This document shows positions 21,537-30,470 of a stretch of DNA of 44,221 nucleotides, piece by piece. The stretch spans positions 1-44,221 of the forward strand of contig JAZQLI010000020.1 of the NCBI GenBank assembly GCA_045542595.1, read 5' to 3'. The position numbers and the translations under genes were made by a program. This DNA comes from Scatosoma sp045542595 (GTDB lineage: Bacteria; Bacillota; Clostridia; Christensenellales; Borkfalkiaceae). Each line of letters begins with the position of its first letter. Positions within the stretch are counted from its first letter, which is position 1. The notes under the pieces were generated by a model, which made no database searches, was not told the DNA's origin, and saw only the letters and a program-made list of their open reading frames with translations.

Positions 21537-22061
21537 ATGGAAAAAATATTTCACACGAAAAGAAATACGTTTTCTTCTACAGATGAAGCGTTACAAACCG
21601 TTTTTAGCCGTTTTTTTGGAATACACAACGCAAAAATTGTGCGCGATAACGGCAAACCGTATTTACAAAACGGCGAAAATATTCCCCTGTTCTTTTCCGT
21701 TTCTCATACAGGTAACCAACTGTTTATCGCCGTGAGCGATAAAAACGTAGGCATTGATGCGGAAATGCGAACTCGCGCCGTTGTATACGAGCCCATTATC
21801 AAACGGTTTCCCCTTGCTGAACGCGAAGAAATACGCAACACAACCGATTTTCTATTCCACTGGACGGCAAAAGAAAGCGCCGTAAAATGGTTAGGCGGTA
21901 CACTCGCACACGATTTATATAAATTGCAATACGTAAACGGTCAACTTATACACGGAAAAATCCCTTTGCCTGTCCATCTTTGTTTTTTAGATTATCAGCA
22001 AACGATACTCGCCATTTGCGGCGAACGGGATTTTTCCAAAGCGCAAATACTAGAATTTTAA
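21537..22061 (+). CDS. 4'-phosphopantetheinyl transferase superfamily protein (Sfp-like)
   Basis: This 174-residue enzyme transfers phosphopantetheine from CoA to a carrier-protein serine. The Mg-binding motif VGIDAE is at about 71-76, and FHWTAKESAVKWLG (WxxKEA) at about 107-120. The SVSHTG stretch is the usual CoA-phosphate-binding segment. It is shorter than Sfp (about 220) and close to AcpS-like or compact Sfp members. No Shine-Dalgarno precedes the ATG, and no plausible alternative start was seen until well inside the fold. The partner carrier protein is not in the window. Confidence 0.82.
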   Translation: MEKIFHTKRNTFSSTDEALQTVFSRFFGIHNAKIVRDNGKPYLQNGENIPLFFSVSHTGNQLFIAVSDKNVGIDAEMRTRAVVYEPIIKRFPLAEREEIRNTTDFLFHWTAKESAVKWLGGTLAHDLYKLQYVNGQLIHGKIPLPVHLCFLDYQQTILAICGERDFSKAQILEF

Positions 22062-22130
22062 ATACAGTATATCATATTTTATTACAAAATACAATCAATA
22101 TGAAGAAATAAATAGTAGGAGAATGAAAAA

Positions 22131-22787
22131 ATGATAGGTGCAGTAATTGCTATGGATAGCGAAGCGGAGATTTTGCTCAGCGAAATGAAAATTAACCGTT
22201 CTTTAACCGTAAGCGGTAAAAAAGTATACGTAGGTATGGCATACGGTAAAGAAACCGCGGTTTGCGTATGCGGCGTAGGCAAGGTAAACGCCGCGCTCGG
22301 CGCGCAACTTTTGGTGAGTAAATTCGACGCGGAAGTATTACTCAATTTCGGCGTGGCGGGCGGATTAAACGACGGAACAAAGCTTTGCGAAATATATCAA
22401 ATAGGCGCGGCTGTACAATTCGATTTCGATTTAACACAATTAAACGGCACAAAAATTGGTACTTTGGACGAATATACAGAAAATTATCTTACTCTTCATA
22501 CGTTCAAATTCCCCTTTCCTATTAAAAAGCTTGGTACGTCGGATAGATTTAATGACAGCGTAACCGATTATAAGCTTTTAACCGAAGAACTTTCCGCTGA
22601 CATTCGAGATATGGAAGGCGCGGCGATTGTACAAGCGGCATACGCAGCGAAATTGCCCGTATATTCGGTAAAAGCTATTTCCGACGTAGCAGGAAGCGGT
22701 AGCACTACCGAGCAGTTTTTACAAAATAAAGGTCGTGCTTTAAAAAATTTACAATCGGTTTTACCCGTTATTTTCGAAGAATTATAA
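22131..22787 (+). CDS. mtnN: 5'-methylthioadenosine/S-adenosylhomocysteine nucleosidase
   Basis: This 218-residue MTA/SAH nucleosidase releases adenine from MTA and SAH, recycling SAM by-products. The counterparts of E. coli Glu12, Glu174 and Asp197 are present: Glu11 in AMDSEAE, the Glu in DMEGAAI, and the Asp in KAISDVAG. NFGVAGGL is the nucleoside-binding loop. AGTAGGAG lies 9 bases before the ATG. It is followed 24 bases later by ung, probably co-transcribed. Slightly short, without missing motifs. Confidence 0.93.
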   Translation: MIGAVIAMDSEAEILLSEMKINRSLTVSGKKVYVGMAYGKETAVCVCGVGKVNAALGAQLLVSKFDAEVLLNFGVAGGLNDGTKLCEIYQIGAAVQFDFDLTQLNGTKIGTLDEYTENYLTLHTFKFPFPIKKLGTSDRFNDSVTDYKLLTEELSADIRDMEGAAIVQAAYAAKLPVYSVKAISDVAGSGSTTEQFLQNKGRALKNLQSVLPVIFEEL

Positions 22788-22811
22788 TTTTTTTATTGCA
22801 TAGGTGCACAA

Positions 22812-23480
22812 ATGATTGATTTAGGCGATTGGAACGAACGGCTTGCCCCGTTATTCGCAGACGAGCGTTATCAGAAAATCCGTAAATTTTTAATTGAAGA
22901 ATATCGCAATCACGTTATATATCCCGATATGTACGATTTATATAACTGTTTTCGTTATACTTCGTTTGCCAACTTGAAAGCGGTAATTTTAGGTCAAGAC
23001 CCCTATCACAACGTAGGTCAGGCACACGGACTTTGCTTCTCCGTACAAGACGGCGTTAAAAATCCCCCGTCGCTTGAAAATATTTTCAAGGAATTAAAAG
23101 CGGATATCGGTTGCGAATTGCCGAAATCGGGCAACCTTACGAAATGGGCAAAAGAAGGCGTACTGCTTATGAATACGTCTTTAACCGTACGGGAACATCA
23201 AGCAAATTCCCATTCTAAATGCGGCTGGGCTTGGTTTACCGATAGCGTTATTCGGCTTATTTCCGAACAAAAAGAAAACGTAGTATTTATCCTTTGGGGC
23301 GGTAATGCACGCAGTAAAAAACCGTTAATCGACAGTAAAAAACATTGCATTTTAGAATGTGCACACCCTTCGCCACTTTCGGCATATAACGAATTTTTCG
23401 GCTGCAGGCATTTTTCCAAAACCAACGAGTATTTAATATCGCACGGTTTATCCCCCGTCGACTGGGATTTAACGAAATAA
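22812..23480 (+). CDS. ung: Uracil-DNA glycosylase (family 1)
   Basis: This 222-residue enzyme excises uracil from DNA. Motif A GQDPYHN carries the catalytic Asp. The uracil-specific segments GLCFSV and LLMNTSLTV follow, and motif B HPSPLSAY carries the His and the minor-groove loop. The length is standard for family 1. The ribosome binding site is weak (TAGGTG). Last gene of the plus-strand pair with mtnN. Confidence 0.97.
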   Translation: MIDLGDWNERLAPLFADERYQKIRKFLIEEYRNHVIYPDMYDLYNCFRYTSFANLKAVILGQDPYHNVGQAHGLCFSVQDGVKNPPSLENIFKELKADIGCELPKSGNLTKWAKEGVLLMNTSLTVREHQANSHSKCGWAWFTDSVIRLISEQKENVVFILWGGNARSKKPLIDSKKHCILECAHPSPLSAYNEFFGCRHFSKTNEYLISHGLSPVDWDLTK

Positions 23481-23523
23481 AAAATTACGGCAACGCCAAA
23501 CAAGGGCGTTGCCGTAATTTTTT
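23479..23523. terminator. Bidirectional terminator after ung
   Basis: A perfect 19-base inverted repeat (23479-23497 and 23505-23523) with a seven-base loop, core TTACGGCAACGCC. It overlaps the ends of both convergent genes' stop codons and serves both. Confidence 0.9.
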
Positions 23524-24748
23524 AAAGCAGCTTTTGTAAAATCTTTTTAAGTGCGTATTTACAATGTTCGTATGTCAAACCACCTTGAAAATACGCGGTG
23601 TACGGTTCTTTTACGGGTGCGTCGGCGGAAAGCTCGATAGAAGCTCCATCCACAAAACACCCTGCCGCCATAATTACTTTGCTGTCATATCCGGGCATAT
23701 CCCAAGGCTCAAGGGTTACAAAACTGTCAACGGGTGAAGCTTCTTGTACCGATTGAATAAAATCGCACAACTGTTTTGCCGTATCAAAACGGATTGCACG
23801 CGTTATATCCGCAGGCGTTTTATCCAACTTCGGAAAATTTTCATACCCTAACGTTTCCATACATTTTCCGATAACCAAGCTGCCTTTTATCGCTTGATTT
23901 ACCGTATGCGGCGCAAGGAATAATCCTTGATAAAACAATCGATAGCCGTAAGCGTAAGAACCCACTTCATTGCCGATAGACGGCGCAGTAAGGCGCTTTC
24001 CTATCCGTTCGATATATTCTTCTTTCCCTACGATATAACCGCCCGTCGGCGCAAGTCCGCCACCGGGATTTTTGATAAGCGAACCAACGGCGATATCCGA
24101 ACCCACGTCGCAAGGTTCTTGCTTTTCTACAAATTCGCCATAGCAGTTATCGGTAAAAATACAACCGTCAAACCCGTTTTCACGGACAAACGTACAAATT
24201 TCGCCTATCTCCGCCACTGTAAACGCGTCGCGAAGTTCGTACCCACGCGAACGTTGAATATAAATCATCTTCAAGCGCGCACCGATACGTTGTATTTCAC
24301 GCTGAATAGCCGCTTTATCAAATTTCCCGTTTTCGTCTAAATCTACGCAATCAAACGTAATACCAAAATCTTTCAATGAGCCGTTTCCGTCGCCGTAAAT
24401 AACGCCGCGAATGGTATCGTACGGCATACCCGAAATACACAATACGGCATCGCCCGTACGCAGTACGCCAAAAAGTGCCACCGTGAGTGCATGCGTACCG
24501 CTTAAAATAGCAGGCGAAACGATACCTGCTTCCGCCCCGAACGAATCGGCATATACGTCGCCGAGTACAAAACGCCCTTCATCCCCGTAACCGTAGCCTG
24601 TAGAGCCGTTAAAATGCCGCAACGCAATACCGTGCTTGTTAAACGCTTTTAATACTTTTTCTTGATTATATTCGCTAATTTCGTCCGCTTTTTTGAAATT
24701 TGCCTGTAAAGCGAGTTCGCTTTCTTCAATTAAACGTTCTACCGTCAT
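23522..24748 (-). CDS. PLP enzyme, methionine gamma-lyase family (aluminium resistance protein-like)
   Basis: This 408-residue fold-type I PLP protein belongs to the YnbB/aluminium resistance family. It has the N-terminal HFNGSTGYGYGDEGR stretch, SGTHALTVALFG (PLP phosphate region), and the probable Schiff-base lysine in GSLIKNPGGG. The YTAYFQGGLTYEHCK C-terminal segment is also present. The substrate is unproven; members are annotated as methionine gamma-lyase-like. The ATG at 24748 has GGAG 8 bases upstream, while the frame extends to 24781 without a site. It follows miaA by 63 bases, a neighbourhood common in Firmicutes. The gap holds a repeated palindrome. Confidence 0.85.
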   Translation of the reverse strand: MTVERLIEESELALQANFKKADEISEYNQEKVLKAFNKHGIALRHFNGSTGYGYGDEGRFVLGDVYADSFGAEAGIVSPAILSGTHALTVALFGVLRTGDAVLCISGMPYDTIRGVIYGDGNGSLKDFGITFDCVDLDENGKFDKAAIQREIQRIGARLKMIYIQRSRGYELRDAFTVAEIGEICTFVRENGFDGCIFTDNCYGEFVEKQEPCDVGSDIAVGSLIKNPGGGLAPTGGYIVGKEEYIERIGKRLTAPSIGNEVGSYAYGYRLFYQGLFLAPHTVNQAIKGSLVIGKCMETLGYENFPKLDKTPADITRAIRFDTAKQLCDFIQSVQEASPVDSFVTLEPWDMPGYDSKVIMAAGCFVDGASIELSADAPVKEPYTAYFQGGLTYEHCKYALKKILQKLL

Positions 24749-24769
24749 TCTTTTTTCTCCATTTTTACT

Positions 24770-24804
24770 ACTATGCCACACATAGGTATTATGACACGCA
24801 TAGT
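24770..24804. repeat. Two tandem imperfect palindromes upstream of the PLP enzyme gene
   Basis: TATGCCACACATA (24772-24784) and TATGACACGCATA (24790-24802) share 10 of 13 bases. Each is an inverted TATG/CATA pair, with centres 18 bases apart. The whole is flanked by ACTATGC (24770-24776) and its reverse complement GCATAGT (24798-24804). This could be a double operator or an RNA hairpin between miaA and the next gene. Confidence 0.45.
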
Positions 24805-24811
24805 ACTAATT

Positions 24812-25708
24812 TTATAAATACTTTAACACTTCGTCCACCGTTGCCGTATCGGGGGTTAAGCGGATATGATTTTGCATTCTTTTAAAGAAGGTAATTTGCC
24901 TTTTGGCGTAATTGCGCGTGTTTTTCTTAATCAATTCTTTAACTTCTTCTTCGCTTGCGCCATTTAAAAGCCCTTCCGCCACTTCTTTATACCCTATCCC
25001 TTGCATACATTGCGATTGCAAGGATACGCCGCTATTTAATAAATTGTTTACTTCTTGTAAAAGCCCTTCTTGAAACATCTTTTCTACACGCAAATTGATG
25101 CGCTGATATAATTCGTCTCTGGGATAGTCGATAGATACCGCCGTAAAATCGAATCGCGGCGTATATTCGTCGGCTTGTAACGATTTCTTTTTACCCGTCG
25201 TTTCAAATATCTCTAAGGCTCTAATTACACGTTTTACGTCGTTTTCGTGCAATTTTTCCGCGCTTTCGGGGTCTTTTTCGCGCAATAACGAATGTAAATA
25301 CTCTTTACCGTATTCGCGGTAAATATTTTCATATTTTTCCCGTACTTCCAAGTTTGCGCCTACGTTTCCAAATTGACTTTTATAAAGCAAGGCGTTAATA
25401 TAAAACCCCGTACCGCCGCAAATGATAGGCGTTTTTCCTTTTTGCAGTAAATCTTCCAAGATAGGCAACGCCATTTTTTCGTAATCGCTAACCGAAAAGG
25501 TTTCGTTTGGCGAAACCACGTCGATTAAATGGTGTTTTATTCCTTGCCGTTCTTCTTCGCTGGGTTTTGCCGTACCGATATTCAAATTACGGTAAACTAA
25601 AAGCGAATCCGCGGAAATAATTTCAGTATGCAAACGTTTTGCGCACGCTACGGAAAGCGCGGTTTTGCCCGAAGCCGTTGCTCCGCAAATAACCAACACT
25701 TTCGACAT
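24812..25708 (-). CDS. miaA: tRNA dimethylallyltransferase
   Basis: This 298-residue enzyme prenylates N6 of A37 in tRNAs reading UNN codons. The P-loop is GATASGKTALS, DSLLVYRNLNIGTAKPS is the substrate-binding loop, and CGGTGFYINALLY and GIGYKE are also conserved. Its product is the substrate of MiaB, encoded in the same operon. The ATG overlaps the mutL stop by one base (TAATG). Confidence 0.96.
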   Translation of the reverse strand: MSKVLVICGATASGKTALSVACAKRLHTEIISADSLLVYRNLNIGTAKPSEEERQGIKHHLIDVVSPNETFSVSDYEKMALPILEDLLQKGKTPIICGGTGFYINALLYKSQFGNVGANLEVREKYENIYREYGKEYLHSLLREKDPESAEKLHENDVKRVIRALEIFETTGKKKSLQADEYTPRFDFTAVSIDYPRDELYQRINLRVEKMFQEGLLQEVNNLLNSGVSLQSQCMQGIGYKEVAEGLLNGASEEEVKELIKKNTRNYAKRQITFFKRMQNHIRLTPDTATVDEVLKYL

Positions 25709-27852
25709 TATACAATCCTCTTGAACATTTTTTCAAGCTGTGTTCTTGTCATTTTTACGACAACAGGACGTCCGTGCGGACATTTTAAACCCATATCCCC
25801 GTCCATTTGCTTTAATAACGATTCCACTTCGCCGCGACTTAAATCCATACCGCCTTTTACCGCTGCTTTACACGCCGCCGACGCTAACTTATCTTTTAAA
25901 ATTTCTTCCAACTTAATAGCGCGGTAGTTGTTGATATCCGCTAAAATGTCGTTGAAAAAGGTATGCAAATTGATATTTTGCAAATCCGCAGGCACTGCCG
26001 TTACACAAAACAACGTTTCACCCCGTTGTTCAATGTCAAAGCCCAACGAACGGATTTCTTCTATTTTTTCGCATATAAACGCCGCTTCAAACGCATTTAT
26101 GCGTAAATCGTACGGTAACAGCATAGCTTGCTTTACGATAGCGCGTTGACTCATTTTTTCCTTTAATCGGTCAAAAATTATGCGTTCGTGCGCAGCGTGC
26201 TGGTCGATAATATAAATATCCTCGCCGTTTTCGTATAAAAGATAGGTATTGAATAACTTTCCTGCATACACGCAAGATTTTACGTCTATACGGTTTTGTT
26301 TCGCCTTTAATTCCTGCTCTTCCAAAAACCGCTTGTTTGCCGCGAAAAAGTCTTCTTCTTTACCGTTTGCTTTCGCCGCTTCGTATTCGGGGTCGTCAAA
26401 ACGCAAAAACGTTCTTTCAAAATACGCGTCGGGAAACTTTCTATGCAATCTCTCCGCATTTTTACGCTTAGGCTTACGTTCTTCCATCTCCCGATAGGTT
26501 ACTTCTTGTACGTCATCGGGATTCAAATCGGGAATGTCGTCCATAGGCACAAATCCTTTCATTTGAACGGGCGGTTGCGCTATTTTACGCATCGTTTCCG
26601 TATGCGACTTTAATTCTTCCTGTGCCTGTTCGTAGGTAAAAGTAGCAAACGCTTCGCGCTTTTCGCTTAACGAATGATTTTCTTCCCTTTCCGCCTGTTG
26701 CAAAATACTATCCGAAAGCGTTTGTTTCGGTTGGTTATCTTTTGAAGTTTTTGCATAATCGCGTTTATATTCTTCAATAACGGCAGCGTCCATTTGTACG
26801 CTAGTATTTTTCGACTGATTTTCCGAAGAGTTTTCAACGTTTTCGGAAACTACGTAATCAAGCGCTTTAGAATTTCCGTCTAAAACGGACGAAATAACAG
26901 AGTGAATACACCCAAAAATAATTTTATTATCGGCAAAACGCACGTCTGCTTTGTTAGGGTGCACGTTTACGTCTACAATTTCTTTCGGGACTTGTATATG
27001 CAGCACGTAAAAAGGATACTGACGTTTCATTAAATACGCGCTATACGCCGACGAAACCGCTGAAGCTATGGTATTATTTAATATATATCTACCGTTTAAA
27101 AATACGCTTTGATAGCTTTTATTCGGCTTGGAATAATTTTGATTGCCTATATACCCACGAATTTTAATTCCGTGTTTATCTGCATCAATTTTATAACAAT
27201 TCGACAATACGTTCGCGCCGTACACACTCAAAAAAGCTTCTTCGTCGCCCGTACCAAACGATTGCAATACCTTTTTCCCATTCACGTAATAGGTAAACGA
27301 AATATCCGAACGATTGAGTATAAAACGGGAAACGAACGTGGTAATATCCGCTTCTTCCGCTTTATCCGACTTTAAAAACGCATACCGAACGGGTGTATTA
27401 AAAAACAAATTTTCTACGCGTACGTCCGTACCCTGCGCGCCGGAAGCTTCGATTATTTTTCCGATTTCGCCGCCTTCAGAAGTCAACGAATAGCATTTCC
27501 CGTCCTTAACTTTAGACGTAATAGTCATATTAGAAACGGACGCAATAGAAGCCACCGCTTCGCCCCTAAAACCGAGCGTTGCAATCTTTTCCAAATCTTC
27601 CGCGACGGCAATTTTGCTGGTAGCGTGCGGCATAAAGGCGGAATGCAAATCGTCCCGTTCGATACCGCAACCGTTGTCGATTACCCGAATAAGCTGTTTT
27701 CCGCCGTCTTCAACAAAGATTTCAATTTCCGTTGAACCTGCGTCGATGGCATTTTCCACCAACTCTTTCACGACGGAATACGGACGGTCGATAACTTCGC
27801 CTGCCGCTATTCTGTTATATACTTTTGCCGGCAAAATATTTATTTTCGCCAT
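25708..27852 (-). CDS. mutL: DNA mismatch repair protein MutL, endonuclease type
   Basis: This 714-residue protein has GHKL ATPase motifs ELVENAIDAG, DNGCGI and GFRGEAVASI in the N-terminus, an acidic linker (about 345-520), and a C-terminal nuclease domain. The metal motif there reads DQHAAHERIIFD: DQHA(X)2E is intact, and the last Glu of the usual pattern is Asp. ACKAAVKGG and CPHGRPV complete the site. This is the nicking MutL of bacteria without MutH. The frame opens with TTG at 27867, but the ATG at 27852 has GGAG 7 bases upstream and starts MAKINILPAKV. One base separates it from the mutS stop. Confidence 0.96.
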   Translation of the reverse strand: MAKINILPAKVYNRIAAGEVIDRPYSVVKELVENAIDAGSTEIEIFVEDGGKQLIRVIDNGCGIERDDLHSAFMPHATSKIAVAEDLEKIATLGFRGEAVASIASVSNMTITSKVKDGKCYSLTSEGGEIGKIIEASGAQGTDVRVENLFFNTPVRYAFLKSDKAEEADITTFVSRFILNRSDISFTYYVNGKKVLQSFGTGDEEAFLSVYGANVLSNCYKIDADKHGIKIRGYIGNQNYSKPNKSYQSVFLNGRYILNNTIASAVSSAYSAYLMKRQYPFYVLHIQVPKEIVDVNVHPNKADVRFADNKIIFGCIHSVISSVLDGNSKALDYVVSENVENSSENQSKNTSVQMDAAVIEEYKRDYAKTSKDNQPKQTLSDSILQQAEREENHSLSEKREAFATFTYEQAQEELKSHTETMRKIAQPPVQMKGFVPMDDIPDLNPDDVQEVTYREMEERKPKRKNAERLHRKFPDAYFERTFLRFDDPEYEAAKANGKEEDFFAANKRFLEEQELKAKQNRIDVKSCVYAGKLFNTYLLYENGEDIYIIDQHAAHERIIFDRLKEKMSQRAIVKQAMLLPYDLRINAFEAAFICEKIEEIRSLGFDIEQRGETLFCVTAVPADLQNINLHTFFNDILADINNYRAIKLEEILKDKLASAACKAAVKGGMDLSRGEVESLLKQMDGDMGLKCPHGRPVVVKMTRTQLEKMFKRIV

Positions 27853-27853
27853 A

Positions 27854-30457
27854 TCAATTCTCCCCAAGCTTTTCTTTTAAATCATTCAACAGCATAAACG
27901 CCTGCATAGGCGAAAGCGTGTTTAAATCGGTTTCCATAAGAATTTGTTCCACTTCGGTATATTGCTGTTCTTGCTGTGTTTCTTCTTCGATAAGAATAGG
28001 TTTTTTACCGTTTAATAAATCGTTCTTTTCCAATGCTTTTAAAATGTTTTTTGCGCGCATAGTAACGTCTTTGGGAACGCCTGCAAGCGCCGCCACTTCA
28101 ATACCGAAGCTGCGGTTAGTGCCGCCGCGCGCAATTTTGCGCAAGAATACGATACTTCCAGCTATTTCTTTTACGGTTATTTTATAATTCTTTACGCCGT
28201 CCAACGTATTTTCAAGCTCTGTCAATTCGTGATAATGCGTAGAAAAAAGCGTTTTTGCGCCTATTTTTTCGGTTAAAAATTCAATGACCGACCAAGCGAT
28301 GGAAAGTCCGTCATACGTACTTGTTCCACGCCCCACTTCGTCCAAAACCAACAAACTGTCTTTTGTTGCACGCAACAAAATAGAAGCGACTTCCGTCATC
28401 TCCACCATAAAAGTACTTTGGTCGAATATTAAATTATCGCTTGCACCAACACGTGTAAAAATACGGTCGATAATAGGAATTTCCGCCGTGCGCGCAGGCA
28501 CAAACGAGCCGATATGCGCCATCAACGCAATAAGCGCCACCTGTCGCATATACGTACTTTTACCTGCCATATTAGGCCCTGTAATGATAGCGCAACGGTT
28601 TTCATCGTTATCCAAAAGAGTATCGTTAGGCACAAATCTTTCTTTGGAAATAGCTTCCACAACGGGGTGTCTGCCGTCCTTAATTTGCATAGGCGCACCA
28701 CTTTCTAAAATAACGGGGCGTACGTAACGACGTTCTTTTGCCACCGTAGCAAAGGAAAGCAAACAATCTAACAAAGCAATCGCCGAAGCGATTTTTTGCA
28801 GTTGTTCAATTTGACCAAGTAAAATTTCCAAAAGTTTATTATAGAGTTGTTGCTCAATCGCTAACGCTTTTTCGCCGCTGGTAAGCACTTCTTCTTCAAA
28901 CTTTTTCAATTCTTCCGTGATATAACGCTCGCCTGTGGTAAGCGTTTGTTTACGGATATATTCGGGGGGAACTTGGTCTTTAAACGAATTACTGATTTCG
29001 ATATAATAACCGAATACACGGTTAAAACCTGTTTTTAACGTCCGAATTCCCGTGCGTTCGCGCTCTCTTGCTTCAATTTCGCGTATAAAGCCTTCCGCGT
29101 CCTTCTTCATAGTACGCAAACGGTCTAATTCTGCATTAAAGCCTTTACGAATGTATCCCCCGTCTTTCATTATCGAAGAAGCTTCGGGGTCGATAACGTC
29201 GCAAATCAAATCGGCAAGTTCTTTCATATCGGGAATGTTATTTGCAATATCCGTTAAAATAGGCGAAGAAAACCCCGAAAGCTGAAACTTAATTGTCGGT
29301 AACGCATTTAACGATACGCCGAGTTCTAAACAGTTTTTAGGATTAAAATTACCGTTGGATATTTTGCCGGCAAGACGTTCTACGTCGCGCATATTTTCCA
29401 ACGTTTCCAAAAGCCCTACGCGCACTACGCTGGCATTTAAAAGTTCTTCTACGCCGTCTAAACGGTAATCGATTTCCTGTTTCTCTTTAGACGGAGAAAG
29501 GATAAGGCGATGTAAATATCTTGCGCCCATTGCGGTTTTCGTTTTATCCAACACCCAAAGCAACGAGCCGTATTTTTTGTTTTCGGAATTGTTTTTTACG
29601 AGTTCTAAATTTTTAACGGCAATAGCGTCGATTTCCATCAATTTACCGCGTTGAATAACGTGAATTCCGTTAATATTTGCAAGCGCGTGCTTTTGCGTTT
29701 CACGAAGATATTCCACAAGTGCCCCTGCCGCGGAAATAAGATGCTCCTTAACCGCGATACCATAAGGTGCAAGCGAATGCGCAGCAAACTGTTCTAATAA
29801 ATTTTTCTCGGCGTGTTTTACGTTAAACGCCCACGGCATATAACAGGAAAAGGGCGGCAACATACCGTGTATAACCGCCTTTTGATTTTTAGCCGCAGCA
29901 AGCATTTCGTCGTTGACGATAATTTCCGCTACCGATAATTTCATCAACTGTCCAAGCGCCTCTTCTAACGCCGTTTCGCCGATAAATTCTTCCGCGAAAA
30001 ACTCACCCGTGGTAATATCCGCCCACGCGAGTGCAACCGTATCCGCCTGCTTATAGGCACAAGCAAGATAGTTGTTTTTGCTCTTATCCAAAAAATCTTC
30101 TTCAATCACCGTTCCTGCGGAAACGATACGCACAACGTCCCGTTCTACAAGATTTTTACCGGCAGCTTTAGGGTCGGAAACCTGTTCGCATATAGCAACC
30201 TTTTCCCCCATAGAAACGAGTTTTGCCACGTACCCGTCCGCTGCGTGGAAAGGAATTCCGCACATAGGCGCGCGTTCGGGTAAGCCGCAATCTTTACCCG
30301 TCAACGTTAATTCTAACAGTTTCGAAACTTTTACCGCGTCTTCGAAAAACATCTCGTAAAAGTCGCCTAATCGATAAAACAAAACGCAATCTTTATACTT
30401 TTCTTTCATCGATAAATAATGAGTCATCATTTTAGAAAGACCGGGTTCTTTTCCCAT
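27854..30457 (-). CDS. mutS: DNA mismatch repair protein MutS
   Basis: This 867-residue mismatch sensor has the N-terminal mismatch-reading motif GDFYEMF (Phe-x-Glu type), connector, lever and clamp domains. The ABC-type ATPase has TGPNMAGKST (Walker A), STFMVEM, LDEVGRGTSTYDG (Walker B/D-loop) and the STHYHEL His. The length is typical of MutS1. It lies 13 bases after miaB and 1 base before mutL. Confidence 0.98.
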   Translation of the reverse strand: MGKEPGLSKMMTHYLSMKEKYKDCVLFYRLGDFYEMFFEDAVKVSKLLELTLTGKDCGLPERAPMCGIPFHAADGYVAKLVSMGEKVAICEQVSDPKAAGKNLVERDVVRIVSAGTVIEEDFLDKSKNNYLACAYKQADTVALAWADITTGEFFAEEFIGETALEEALGQLMKLSVAEIIVNDEMLAAAKNQKAVIHGMLPPFSCYMPWAFNVKHAEKNLLEQFAAHSLAPYGIAVKEHLISAAGALVEYLRETQKHALANINGIHVIQRGKLMEIDAIAVKNLELVKNNSENKKYGSLLWVLDKTKTAMGARYLHRLILSPSKEKQEIDYRLDGVEELLNASVVRVGLLETLENMRDVERLAGKISNGNFNPKNCLELGVSLNALPTIKFQLSGFSSPILTDIANNIPDMKELADLICDVIDPEASSIMKDGGYIRKGFNAELDRLRTMKKDAEGFIREIEARERERTGIRTLKTGFNRVFGYYIEISNSFKDQVPPEYIRKQTLTTGERYITEELKKFEEEVLTSGEKALAIEQQLYNKLLEILLGQIEQLQKIASAIALLDCLLSFATVAKERRYVRPVILESGAPMQIKDGRHPVVEAISKERFVPNDTLLDNDENRCAIITGPNMAGKSTYMRQVALIALMAHIGSFVPARTAEIPIIDRIFTRVGASDNLIFDQSTFMVEMTEVASILLRATKDSLLVLDEVGRGTSTYDGLSIAWSVIEFLTEKIGAKTLFSTHYHELTELENTLDGVKNYKITVKEIAGSIVFLRKIARGGTNRSFGIEVAALAGVPKDVTMRAKNILKALEKNDLLNGKKPILIEEETQQEQQYTEVEQILMETDLNTLSPMQAFMLLNDLKEKLGEN

Positions 30458-30470
30458 ACTTTCACCTTCC

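Noticed and set aside
25540..25610. MiaA with an altered DSxQ loop (DSLL)
   Set aside because: E. coli MiaA also has a hydrophobic residue here (DSALIYK), so it is normal variation.
26150..26190. MutL nuclease motif ending in Asp rather than Glu
   Set aside because: The change is conservative and the other metal-site motifs (ACKAAV, CPHGRP) are intact; not evidence of lost activity.
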